From assembly GCF_002487355.1 (NCBI RefSeq), contig NZ_NTMG01000061.1, positions 1 to 56,943 on the forward strand: DNA of 56,943 nucleotides, written 5' to 3'. Below the pieces are notes generated by a model. That model searched no databases, was not told the origin of the DNA, and saw only the letters and a program-made list of their open reading frames with translations. A program made the position numbers and the translations under genes. Below are positions 45,640 through 54,068 of this stretch, piece by piece. Source of the DNA: Candidatus Methanoperedens sp. BLZ2 (GTDB lineage Archaea; Halobacteriota; Methanosarcinia; Methanosarcinales; Methanoperedenaceae). Numbering within the stretch: position 1 is the stretch's first letter; every line of letters begins with the position of its first letter.

Positions 45640-48556
45640 GAATATTCTTTGGTTCAAAACCAAATATATATTTGTCAGAAGAAATGGGCAAAATAAATAG
45701 GATATATTTTGCTTCTTCCTTTACTGGCTCAAAAAATATGGCACCTTCTATTCGGGCAGATGGAGCTATAGTAGTTTGTTCTATCTGATTGCTCCTTTTG
45801 ATATTAGTCATTTCATATTGATTTCCAAGATCATCAATGAGGACAGGAGATGAATTATATTTGAATTGTTTATCTTCAGTTTCAAAATTCTTTACTGCAA
45901 TAACAACCTGGGAATTCCAACCAGGAGTATTTTGAAAGCTTTTTAGTTTTATCTCTAATCCACCCTGAGTAAGTGCTTCGCCCATAGTAGCATTAATTGG
46001 AAGATAGGCTGATATGTTGCCATTAAGGTCCTTATCATCTAATATTTTTGATTCGGCCTTTAAGCCAAATTTGTATATCTTCCCGTTCAAATACAGGATA
46101 ACCTTGAGATATTTTGCATCAGGATTTATTTCCTCGAAAAAAATCGAACCTCTCCTTACAACTCCGGGATATATAGGAGATAATTTTATCTGGGTGCTCC
46201 TCTGGATACCAATGCCCTCGTATTGGTTGCCCAGATCATCAATGATTATTGGAGTTGGATAAAATTGCTTTCTTTCATTTTCCATATTTTTGACAGCAAT
46301 ATCAATCCGGGAATACCAACCAGGAGTATTTTGAAATCCCTTTAACATTAAAGCAAATCCATCTTGAGTGATCGTATCTCCCAAACCAGCATTTATTTCT
46401 TCTGAAATACTGTTGGAAAAACCCTTTTCTTCTAATATTTTCGCTTGTGCTTTGAATTTGAATTCATATTTATTCCCGTTTAAATATAGAATCAACTTGA
46501 GATCTTTTGCATCAGGATTTATTGGCTTGAAAAATATAATACCTCTCCTTATAGCCCCGGGATAAACAGTGGTCTGTTTTATCTGGCCGCTTCTCTGGAT
46601 TATAACCATCCCATATTGGTTGCCAAGATCATCGATTAGTATTGCAGATGGATTTAATTTAAATGGTTTCTCTTCACTTTCTATGTTCTTGACAGAAATA
46701 CTGACCTGGGAGGTCACCTCCGGTGTGTTTTGAAAGCCATTTAACATGACCTCAAATCCATTTTTAGTAATTATATCTCCCATTGTTGCATTTATATTAT
46801 CAGGTGTATTCCCATCTTCGCCTAATATTTTCGGTTCGACATGATAGTTGAATTCGTACTTCTCCCCATTTAGATATAGAATTATCCTGAGATCTTTTGC
46901 ACTATTATTGATCGGCCTGAAACTTATCGTACCTTTCTTTAAGACTCCGGGGTAAACTGGTGATAGTTTTACCCTATCAATCAGTCCGATTCCTAACATC
47001 TCATATTGATTGTCAAGATCATCGATTATAACAGGAGCTGGTTTTAAACTCACATTTTTCTCTATTTTTCCAGTGTTTTCAATTATAAAATTTAATGAAG
47101 ATAAGTTTTCAGTTCTCGAAAAATTATATAATTTAACTGCCAGACCCTTTTTTTCCAGAGTATCTCCTAATTGAGGCAATCCGCTTTTAAAAAGTTTTAA
47201 TTTTATATTATCCCACAAGACAGTTCTTGTGAGATCATCAGTTGAATTGCTATAAACCCGAAATGCAAGAGTATTCTTCCCCGACAACAGCACCGGGACT
47301 CCGATATGCGCCCAGGTGTTATTATTATCCCCGACCCTTGTTTCCCATATGACCTGTCCGTCAAGTAACGCCTGCTTTAAAGCAAAGGATGATGTATTTG
47401 AATACTCCGAATCTATAACATCAAAGGAAAGCGTTGCCAGGACATCCCCCCGGGTCGTTAAATTCTGATAAATAATTCCAGAGGAATCCGGATTTCTTGA
47501 ACTATAGTTCATTTCATAAACCCTGGATGAGATAGTTTCATATATATAGCTACCTTTAATATCAGGACTGCTTCCAAAAAACAACCAGCCTTCATCTGAT
47601 TCCATATCACCGTTTATGATGTTGGGCAGTTCTGAAAATTTAACTGAATCCAGATTGGTGTTAACCATAAGATGGACTGATCTGTAAGATTTATTATCTT
47701 TAAAAAGATCAATTTCTAATTTTGTTTTATTTCCACTCGCGATAGAAGACGCCAATTCAGGTATAACTGTTACATTGTTTAACCATCTATTGTTATGATC
47801 GAGAATAATAGGATATTCTTTCAGGATTTTTCCTCCGAAATTCACCCTGAGCATATAATATACAGGCGCATACTCATAATTTTCTACTCCGACCAATATT
47901 GTATAAGGTTCACCAATGCTGACTTCAGTCAGATAGTTCTCGGCTTTTCCATCTGCGCCAAGGATATAAAGAGATGTAAATTTTTCAGGTTCTGTATTTA
48001 CTTTTGTATAGATCACCATTGCACTTACAATAAGTATGGATATAATCATTGTTTTGATTAGCATTTTTTCAAGGGCATGATCCGGCCCGGTTTCAGGCTC
48101 TTTATTTTTAAGGATATAATAAAAAGATCTTATGTCTGAAAGAGTAAAACCATAACTTTCTTTCCCATATCTCCATCTCTGGATAAGTGTTAATAAGAAG
48201 AACATCCCAATAATTAATGATAAACTTATTGTTATCGAATCGGACTTAAAACCCCATCGGGTATAATTAAGGCCAAATCCGTCAAAAACAGTTATTGCTA
48301 TGCTAAAGCCGATGCTAAATGTAAATCTTTCAATGGAACTCAATTCCCCGCGCTTCGGGAATATTATTGCAATAAGCATGTATCCGGGCAGGAAGAGTAG
48401 CAAGGGCAATGCAAAGATAATTCTCAGGAATCCCTGGTTAAAAGGGGGTATCAGGATGAAGATTATCGCTAAAATAACAAGTATCGGGATAAAAATTAAA
48501 TCCAGATTATTGATTAATCGATTTTTAAGGTATTCAATTATCCTGATCTTTTTCAT
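45632..48556 (-). CDS. DUF1616-like membrane protein with four extracellular repeat domains
   Basis: A 974-residue protein. The first ~190 residues have membrane helices (18-60, ~80-140, ~168-190) and resemble archaeal DUF1616 proteins (LLLFLPGYMLIAIIFPKRGELSSIERFTFS). An outer domain follows (~195-300, YTILVGVENYEYAPVYYMLRV), then a CBM-like segment (~300-450, NGDMESDEGWLFFGSSP). Four tandem DUF4352-like beta-sandwich repeats come last (start ~462, 590, 722, 857), each with LIDDLGNQY and PGVxxxGxIxF. DUF1616 proteins occur beside archaeal S-layer, glycan and exosortase genes; their function is unknown. It lies 11 bases after the VanZ-like gene and forms an operon with it. Confidence 0.85.
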   Translation of the reverse strand: MKKIRIIEYLKNRLINNLDLIFIPILVILAIIFILIPPFNQGFLRIIFALPLLLFLPGYMLIAIIFPKRGELSSIERFTFSIGFSIAITVFDGFGLNYTRWGFKSDSITISLSLIIGMFFLLTLIQRWRYGKESYGFTLSDIRSFYYILKNKEPETGPDHALEKMLIKTMIISILIVSAMVIYTKVNTEPEKFTSLYILGADGKAENYLTEVSIGEPYTILVGVENYEYAPVYYMLRVNFGGKILKEYPIILDHNNRWLNNVTVIPELASSIASGNKTKLEIDLFKDNKSYRSVHLMVNTNLDSVKFSELPNIINGDMESDEGWLFFGSSPDIKGSYIYETISSRVYEMNYSSRNPDSSGIIYQNLTTRGDVLATLSFDVIDSEYSNTSSFALKQALLDGQVIWETRVGDNNNTWAHIGVPVLLSGKNTLAFRVYSNSTDDLTRTVLWDNIKLKLFKSGLPQLGDTLEKKGLAVKLYNFSRTENLSSLNFIIENTGKIEKNVSLKPAPVIIDDLDNQYEMLGIGLIDRVKLSPVYPGVLKKGTISFRPINNSAKDLRIILYLNGEKYEFNYHVEPKILGEDGNTPDNINATMGDIITKNGFEVMLNGFQNTPEVTSQVSISVKNIESEEKPFKLNPSAILIDDLGNQYGMVIIQRSGQIKQTTVYPGAIRRGIIFFKPINPDAKDLKLILYLNGNKYEFKFKAQAKILEEKGFSNSISEEINAGLGDTITQDGFALMLKGFQNTPGWYSRIDIAVKNMENERKQFYPTPIIIDDLGNQYEGIGIQRSTQIKLSPIYPGVVRRGSIFFEEINPDAKYLKVILYLNGKIYKFGLKAESKILDDKDLNGNISAYLPINATMGEALTQGGLEIKLKSFQNTPGWNSQVVIAVKNFETEDKQFKYNSSPVLIDDLGNQYEMTNIKRSNQIEQTTIAPSARIEGAIFFEPVKEEAKYILFILPISSDKYIFGFEPKNILI

Positions 48557-48567
48557 TTAAATGTACC

Positions 48568-49095
48568 TTATTTAGTTGATATAGAAAAAATCCTGTTTCT
48601 TATACAGAATTTATCTTTTATAAAGATTACTGCTTGCGCCATGATCACTCCTGTGCTATCTGCAGCTAAATCCCATAAACTTGCTGTTCTGCCAGGGACG
48701 AATGATTGGTGGAATTCGTCACTTGCACCATATACCGTTCCAATAATTATCGCAAACAACAGGGCATGTTTATGTAATGTTGAGTTTGGAGAGTTCTTTA
48801 AAGTATAACATAACAAAATTCCAAATCCTGCATAAAGAATTAAATGCACCAGCTTATCCGGCTGCTTATAGAATATATAAAATGGAGAGAGCAGAAAATT
48901 AAAATCAGAGCTTGAAAGATAACGAAATATGTTTCTTATAAACTCAATATCTAAAAAACCCGAAATCGATTCTGCATCGGAACTTGATATGGAAGAAAAG
49001 TAAAAAATTAACACTGCATACAGAACAGACAGTATCAGAAAAACTTTAAATTGAATACTCGCATTTTTAAGAGAGTTTTTTTTCATTATCGCCAT
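48568..49095 (-). CDS. VanZ-like family membrane protein
   Basis: A 175-residue protein with four or five membrane helices and the two VanZ-family signatures: DKLVHLILYAGFGILLCY and GASDEFHQSFVPGRTASLWD followed by LAADSTGVI. The molecular function is not settled; family members affect glycopeptide sensitivity in bacteria and are frequent in exosortase-linked polysaccharide loci. It is the first gene of the VanZ/DUF1616 pair. The start may be the ATG at 49095 or the one nine bases further in. Its presence next to an archaeosortase parallels the bacterial arrangement. Confidence 0.88.
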   Translation of the reverse strand: MAIMKKNSLKNASIQFKVFLILSVLYAVLIFYFSSISSSDAESISGFLDIEFIRNIFRYLSSSDFNFLLSPFYIFYKQPDKLVHLILYAGFGILLCYTLKNSPNSTLHKHALLFAIIIGTVYGASDEFHQSFVPGRTASLWDLAADSTGVIMAQAVIFIKDKFCIRNRIFSISTK

Positions 49096-49333
49096 TCCAT
49101 TTAATTTTATTATTAATTAATCTTGGTATTGGATAGAAGCATGATATGTTATTGAACGAGTAAAATATTCAGAGTAAATGATTATTATTAGCATAACGAT
49201 GATTTATTTAATCTATTAAAAGAGATACATATATATTGAATAGAATAGTATTAATAACTAATTTACTCAACGGCTATGGTGGCTTATGAGTTGGAATGTA
49301 GATAAATGTGTATATAAGAGTGATTAAAATAAC

Positions 49334-49852
49334 ATGGTGAATAAATTTATAACGATTACAGTGTTAATCGGGGCGATGATAACGATGACAGGGATTGCAC
49401 TGGCTGCTGGCATAGATGCAAATCCCAATCCGATTTCATTAAATGTAAATGAAGGTAAAAGCCAGACAGTAAACGTAACTTCTGATGGACCTGCTATTTT
49501 AAAATTTACAATCGATGGGGTTGGATTTAATCCGACAGATAAATTTACAATCTCAATCCAGGATCCTGATGGTATTACACATAGCGGATCAGAGATACAA
49601 AATTCAAATCCGTCGGGCTGGGCGAGTCCGGCAACTTTTATTGTAACTTATAATAATAAATTAGAATCAAATGATGATTATCTATTGAAATATAAGGTTT
49701 TTTGGGTTGATAATCCAGATCCTTATGATGCAGATTCAGTAATAAGAGTCCAGATAACACCTACCCCCGAGTTCCCTGCTGTAGCCCTGCCTGTAGCAGC
49801 AATTATCGGCCTTGTATTTTTATTCCAGCACAGGAAGGATAAAGAAGAATAA
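49334..49852 (+). CDS. Secreted PEF-CTERM protein, likely archaeosortase substrate
   Basis: A 172-residue precursor. Residues 1-25 form a signal peptide (ITITVLIGAMITMTG..ALAA). The middle is a single Ig-like/beta-sandwich domain (NPISLNVNEGKSQTVNV to DADSVIRVQIT). The C-terminus is a textbook PEF-CTERM tripartite signal: PEFP at 145-148, a hydrophobic helix (VALPVAAIIGLVFLF) and a basic tail (QHRKDK). An archaeosortase would cut near the PEF motif and attach the protein to lipid. The archaeosortase gene lies 3.7 kb upstream. Function of the mature domain unknown; a surface or matrix role is likely. Confidence 0.9.
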   Translation: MVNKFITITVLIGAMITMTGIALAAGIDANPNPISLNVNEGKSQTVNVTSDGPAILKFTIDGVGFNPTDKFTISIQDPDGITHSGSEIQNSNPSGWASPATFIVTYNNKLESNDDYLLKYKVFWVDNPDPYDADSVIRVQITPTPEFPAVALPVAAIIGLVFLFQHRKDKEE

Positions 49853-49935
49853 TTTACTTCCAATTTATACATCATATAAATATTTCATTTCACACAAAGA
49901 CTAAATAATTCTTACTCTATTAAACTCTGGATCGT

Positions 49936-50901
49936 ATGAATTTCTATCAAATTCTTGAAATAAGTCTGGTATTCCTGTTTCCTTTCTTCATCATATTAGC
50001 TACCACACCTTATCTCATACGGAAACTAACTAAAAGAGGACTGGTTGTAAAGGATTACTACAAGAAAGGCAACCGGATGGTTCCGACAGGCGGTGGAATT
50101 GCCATAATGCTGGCTGTCCTTTTCTCGATGTCCATCAACTCAATTTTCTATAATTTTGATGCTGTAAATTATGTATTATTAAATGTAATACTTCTATTTG
50201 GCCTGTTTGGTATCCTCGATGATATGATCGATATTGGAAGACCCGCCAAACTTGTTCTTATGTATTATTGTTCATATCCTTTGATGCATTATGTGACTCA
50301 TTCCCTTATTGTAGTCCCATTTATTGGAAATGTGGAACTCGGGATTTTCTATAGCCAGCTGATAGTCCCAACTTTTGTCCTTGTGACAGCAAACCTTGTG
50401 AATATGCACTCAGGGTTCAATGGTATGTCATCCGGCCTTTCAGTCATCATTCTTGTTTCCCTGATAATAAAATCCATTATAAATGGACAATTTGATAATA
50501 TCGTTTCAATTTTTTCAATAATCGCCCTGACAGGTGCAACATTCGGGTTCTTTCTGTTTGAACGGTACCCATCGCGGATATTCTGGGGAAATGTGGGCTC
50601 ACTCACAGTCGGATCTGCAATTGGTGTTCTGATAGTCATGCAAGGTTTTATTATCAGCGGTTTTATCATGCTCTTGCCTCATACAATTAATTTTCTGATG
50701 TATGTTTACTGGCGTGCCAGGAAGTATCCTCAGGTCAAATTCGGGAAGGTCAGAGAAGATGGCACACTTGAAGTGCCGAATAACCTGACACTAAAATGGG
50801 TACTACCATACTATAAAAAGGTGAACGAAAAGCAGGCTACTTACGCAATGTATGCAGTCACAGCGATTTTTAGCATTATTGGGATTATAATCCCCGGATA
50901 G
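49936..50901 (+). CDS. Polyprenyl-phosphate GlcNAc-1-phosphate transferase-like (MraY/WecA/AglH superfamily)
   Basis: A 321-residue protein with about ten membrane helices. It transfers a sugar 1-phosphate from a UDP-sugar to dolichyl phosphate, the first step of lipid-linked glycan assembly. Superfamily motifs: GGGIAIMLA near 52-60, LDDMID (94-99, the magnesium aspartates), NLVNMHSGFNG (153-163) and GNVGSLTVGS (218-227). The last has GN where bacterial MraY/WecA have GD, as in archaeal/eukaryotic-type enzymes. It starts a three-gene run with an acetyltransferase (6-base gap) and an aminotransferase that would make its sugar donor. Which UDP-sugar it uses is not known. Confidence 0.87.
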   Translation: MNFYQILEISLVFLFPFFIILATTPYLIRKLTKRGLVVKDYYKKGNRMVPTGGGIAIMLAVLFSMSINSIFYNFDAVNYVLLNVILLFGLFGILDDMIDIGRPAKLVLMYYCSYPLMHYVTHSLIVVPFIGNVELGIFYSQLIVPTFVLVTANLVNMHSGFNGMSSGLSVIILVSLIIKSIINGQFDNIVSIFSIIALTGATFGFFLFERYPSRIFWGNVGSLTVGSAIGVLIVMQGFIISGFIMLLPHTINFLMYVYWRARKYPQVKFGKVREDGTLEVPNNLTLKWVLPYYKKVNEKQATYAMYAVTAIFSIIGIIIPG

Positions 50902-50907
50902 TAATCT

Positions 50908-51561
50908 ATGATAAGATCTGAAAATGTTAAAATATACGGAAAAAGTTCCATAGGAAAGAACGCGATAATTGGCGATGGTGTTATAATTGGACATCCTACA
51001 GCGAATATCCTGAAAATTGCCGCATCTTCAGGGTCAGATATAAAGGACATGGACTTCAAAGGCTCTCATATCGGAGATCATGCTGTGATAAGGTCAAATT
51101 CGACAATTTATTCTGATGTTGATATCGGTAATAACTTCCGGACAGGGCACAATGTCATGGTACGCGAAGAGACACGGATCGGTAACGATGTGCTCATTGG
51201 TACAAATACTATTCTTGATGGATGCACAATTATTGGAAATAATGTCAGTATCCAGGGAAACGTGTATATTCCCCTGAATGTTATTATTGAGGATCATGTT
51301 TTCATTGGGCCCTGCGCTGTGCTTTCAAATGATAAATATCCGATAAGGACTAAATCCGGCCTGAAAGGGCCGATACTTCGAAAAGGCGCTTCCCTTGGCG
51401 CAAATTCCACAATTTTACCAGGCATTGAAGTAGGCACAGGCGCAATGGTTGCAGCAGGCGCGCTTGTCACAAAGGATGTGCCCCCATGGAAATTGGCGAT
51501 AGGTTTTCCAGCCAGATTTAAAGAACTACCAGAAGAATTAAAAGTCTTAAATAATATTTAG
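50908..51561 (+). CDS. Hexapeptide N-acetyltransferase, WbpD-like
   Basis: A 217-residue left-handed beta-helix acetyltransferase. Many hexapeptide turns are visible ([62 protein letters not shown]), ending in [20 protein letters not shown]. Proteins of this type that sit beside a DegT aminotransferase acetylate the 3-amino group of UDP-sugar intermediates, giving 2,3-diacetamido sugars. The next gene starts right after this stop codon. Six bases separate it from the phospho-glycosyltransferase. The dehydrogenase and oxidase steps of that pathway are not in the window. Confidence 0.87.
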   Translation: MIRSENVKIYGKSSIGKNAIIGDGVIIGHPTANILKIAASSGSDIKDMDFKGSHIGDHAVIRSNSTIYSDVDIGNNFRTGHNVMVREETRIGNDVLIGTNTILDGCTIIGNNVSIQGNVYIPLNVIIEDHVFIGPCAVLSNDKYPIRTKSGLKGPILRKGASLGANSTILPGIEVGTGAMVAAGALVTKDVPPWKLAIGFPARFKELPEELKVLNNI

Positions 51562-51567
51562 GTGTAT

Positions 51568-52653
51568 ATGATCCCCATAGCAAAGCCCATAATCGGTGAA
51601 GACGAAATAAATGCCGTTGTTGAGGTAATGAGATCAGGAGTAATTGCAGAAGGCCAGAAGGTCAAGGATTTTGAATCAAATTTTGCTGATTATGTCGGGA
51701 CTTCCTATGCTGTCGCAGTGAATTCCGGGACTGCTGCACTGCATGCTGCACTGCTGGCCCATGGAATCGGGAATGGAGACGAAGTCATAACCCCACCTTT
51801 TACTTTCGCAGCTACATCAAATTCAGTTTTATTTACAGGCGCAAAACCTGTTTTTGCAGATATAAAAGAAGACACTTTTAATATTGACCCTGAGAGGATC
51901 ATAGAGAAAATAACTCCCGGAACAAAAGCCATTATTCCGGTTCATCTGTACGGGCAATCAGCAGATATGAAAAGCATAATGGAAATTGCACAGGATAATG
52001 ATCTCATAATCATAGAGGATGCCTGCCAGGCACACGGCGCAACCTTTGAAGGGAAAAAATCAGGTTCATTTGGAACAGGCACTTTTAGCTTTTACCCCAC
52101 AAAGAATATGACCACGGGTGAAGGCGGGATAATTACAACGAATGATAAAACCGTAGCAGAAAAAGCGAAAATGATACGGTCGCACGGTTCAAGACAGCGA
52201 TATTACCATGAAATGTTAGGATATAATCTTCGCATGACAGATATTGCAGCAGCTATTGGTTTAGTCCAATTAAAGAAAGTTGATGAATTCAATGATTCGA
52301 GGATAAGGAATGCACAATATTTATCAAAATCATTGAATAATATAAAAGGAATAAGCCTGCCCTATGTTGATAGGCGCTGCAAACATGTATTTCACCAATA
52401 TACCGTAAGAATAAGAAATGGCATTACAAGGGATGAAATTATATCGTTATTGAACAAAAGAGGGATTGGAACAGGAATATATTACCCGTTGCCCATTCAT
52501 AAACAACCGTTTTATAAAGACCTGGGATACAGCGATTCTCTTCCGGTCTCGGAAAAAGCATCCGAAGAGGTCATTTCTTTGCCTGTTCATCCATCCATAA
52601 CCAGGACTGACCTGGATACTATTTCACAAACGTTACGAGAATTATTAAGTTAA
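51568..52653 (+). CDS. DegT/DnrJ/EryC1/StrS aminotransferase, WbpE-like
   Basis: A 361-residue PLP-dependent sugar aminotransferase that converts a nucleotide keto-sugar to an amino sugar, usually with glutamate as donor. [11 protein letters not shown] and [12 protein letters not shown] are cofactor-binding segments, [11 protein letters not shown] holds the PLP-binding Asp151, and [14 protein letters not shown] holds the internal-aldimine Lys179. I use ATG 51568 because family members start MIPIAKP; a GTG at 51562, directly after the previous stop, is an alternative. With the acetyltransferase it would make an acetamido sugar for the lipid-linked glycan. Confidence 0.92.
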   Translation: MIPIAKPIIGEDEINAVVEVMRSGVIAEGQKVKDFESNFADYVGTSYAVAVNSGTAALHAALLAHGIGNGDEVITPPFTFAATSNSVLFTGAKPVFADIKEDTFNIDPERIIEKITPGTKAIIPVHLYGQSADMKSIMEIAQDNDLIIIEDACQAHGATFEGKKSGSFGTGTFSFYPTKNMTTGEGGIITTNDKTVAEKAKMIRSHGSRQRYYHEMLGYNLRMTDIAAAIGLVQLKKVDEFNDSRIRNAQYLSKSLNNIKGISLPYVDRRCKHVFHQYTVRIRNGITRDEIISLLNKRGIGTGIYYPLPIHKQPFYKDLGYSDSLPVSEKASEEVISLPVHPSITRTDLDTISQTLRELLS

Positions 52654-52691
52654 GATTATTAATTTTTTACAATTGAAAAAATATTGTTATG

Positions 52692-52886
52692 CTAAACTGA
52701 ACCTATCGCCCCTTCCTCAAATTGATGTGAGGTGTGAATATATGTTTTGATGTTATTAAAATGCATGTTTGAAAAACGACACCCATAATCATCTTCATAT
52801 TGGTCGGCCCAGCCTTTATCAAGTGCGTCCCAGTCGATATTTGGATGTACGTTATGTTTCTCCTTTTGCATAATGAGTATCACCAT
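52692..52886 (-). CDS. Small hypothetical protein, 64 residues
   Basis: A 64-residue acidic, aromatic-rich protein (NIDWDALDKGWADQYEDDYG) with one cysteine, no signal peptide and no membrane helix. The ATG at 52886 has a GAGGT site 11 bases ahead; an inner ATG at 52871 is also possible. It is convergent with the aminotransferase gene and divergent from the next gene. I do not recognise the family. The hydrophilic composition and ribosome-binding site favour a real gene. Confidence 0.55.
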   Translation of the reverse strand: MVILIMQKEKHNVHPNIDWDALDKGWADQYEDDYGCRFSNMHFNNIKTYIHTSHQFEEGAIGSV

Positions 52887-52997
52887 CACAGAATATTACC
52901 TCAAAGTTATTTAAACTTTACTCATTAAAATTATTATCATCATAGACGTTTTGAAGATCCATACTGATATGAACTCTATAGATCACAGATACAATCA

Positions 52998-53007
52998 TAT
53001 ATTTAAA
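52998..53007 (+). promoter_or_regulatory. TATA box of the gene at 53024
   Basis: TATATTTAAA centred about 22 bases before the ATG, the geometry of an archaeal leaderless transcript. No ribosome-binding site is visible, which agrees. Confidence 0.5.
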
Positions 53008-53023
53008 AACCTATCAATGGGTT

Positions 53024-53545
53024 ATGACGGTCCAGATCGATGACCAGGGATGGGGAACACCCATAGGAGGTGTAGGGATCATTGTTGTCAGGAAAGAGAC
53101 GTCTGAGATCTATTACGATATTATCCCGATAGAATGTTTCAACCTGGAAATGTTCAAGAAGAAAGCATATCTTACAGAAGCAAAAAATATTGTTGAAGAA
53201 GGCATCAAAAAATTGAATGTCAGCAAGGATGAGGAAATTGAGATATGCTCAGGCTGTATTCATGATAAAACAGCACAATGGTTAAAAAATGAGGACTATA
53301 AATTCACTGTCCGGAAAATTGACGGTATTGCCCAGCAAAAAGGGGAAGAGATGTTTATTGAATATCTTCGGGGGCTTGGTGTTCCAGATCCGCCCCCCAT
53401 TGTTGAGGAAACAGTGGACGAATATAAAGCGCAGTTCTTCTACCTTATGGATTGGGTAAAAGATGACCCGATCGGAAGAGTTCATCTTTGTAAGACCGGG
53501 TGGCCATATTTCAAGAAAAAAGGAAAGTTATGCCTGGAAAAGTAA
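53024..53545 (+). CDS. Conserved-looking hypothetical protein, 173 residues
   Basis: A soluble 173-residue protein without signal peptide. The N-terminal half has a strand-rich pattern (MTVQIDDQGWGTPIGGVGII, then YYDIIPIECF), with IDD near the start; the middle has ICSGCIHDKTAQWLK, and the C-terminal part is YLMDWVKDDPIGRVHLCKTG. The alternating strands and early Asp would fit an RNase H-like fold, but that is a guess. It overlaps the DUF84 gene by 16 bases, so the two are probably co-expressed and may share a role in nucleotide handling. Confidence 0.8.
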   Translation: MTVQIDDQGWGTPIGGVGIIVVRKETSEIYYDIIPIECFNLEMFKKKAYLTEAKNIVEEGIKKLNVSKDEEIEICSGCIHDKTAQWLKNEDYKFTVRKIDGIAQQKGEEMFIEYLRGLGVPDPPPIVEETVDEYKAQFFYLMDWVKDDPIGRVHLCKTGWPYFKKKGKLCLEK

Positions 53546-54063
53546 TTATTGTTGCGTCTTTGAACAAGAATAAAATAAAAGCAGTTAATGAGGTCTTCAA
53601 TTCTTACCAGGTAACAGGCGTGGCATGCAAGTCCGGGGTCAGCGAGCAGCCCGCGAGCCTTGATGAGATTATCAAAGGCGCAATTACGAGGGCAAGATCG
53701 GTTTTCAGGGATTGTGAATATTCGGTAGGGATCGAGGACGGTATATCTCATGTGCCTGAAACCAGTAGCGGTTATATGAATTTTTGCTGCTGTGCCATCT
53801 TTGACGGCACGCGGATATATCTTGGTCTTGGACCTGCTTTTGAATATCCTGCAGAATGCACAAAGCGCGTCGTGGATGAAGGAATAACCATCTCAGAGGC
53901 ATTTATTCCTTTAACCGACAAACCGGATATCGGGTACGAAGAAGGTATTATCGGATGGCTGACACATGGGAAAATAAGCAGGACAGAGTATACAAGACAT
54001 GCTGTAGAAATGGCAAAGGTACAGATCGATAATAAAAGTCTCTATTCACCCTGTTCCTATTGA
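53530..54063 (+). CDS. Inosine/xanthosine triphosphatase (DUF84, YjjX-like)
   Basis: A 177-residue house-cleaning NTPase that hydrolyses ITP and XTP, keeping deaminated purines out of RNA and DNA. The start VIIVASLNKNKIKAVNEVF is the nucleotide-binding element of the Maf/HAM1-like fold. ARSVFRDCEYSVGIEDGI carries the acidic metal site, and the length fits the family. I start at ATG 53530, behind an AAAGGA site, inside the end of the previous gene. An in-frame upstream start at 53500 would add ten residues unlike the family N-terminus. Confidence 0.88.
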   Translation: MPGKVIIVASLNKNKIKAVNEVFNSYQVTGVACKSGVSEQPASLDEIIKGAITRARSVFRDCEYSVGIEDGISHVPETSSGYMNFCCCAIFDGTRIYLGLGPAFEYPAECTKRVVDEGITISEAFIPLTDKPDIGYEEGIIGWLTHGKISRTEYTRHAVEMAKVQIDNKSLYSPCSY

Positions 54064-54068
54064 TTGAA

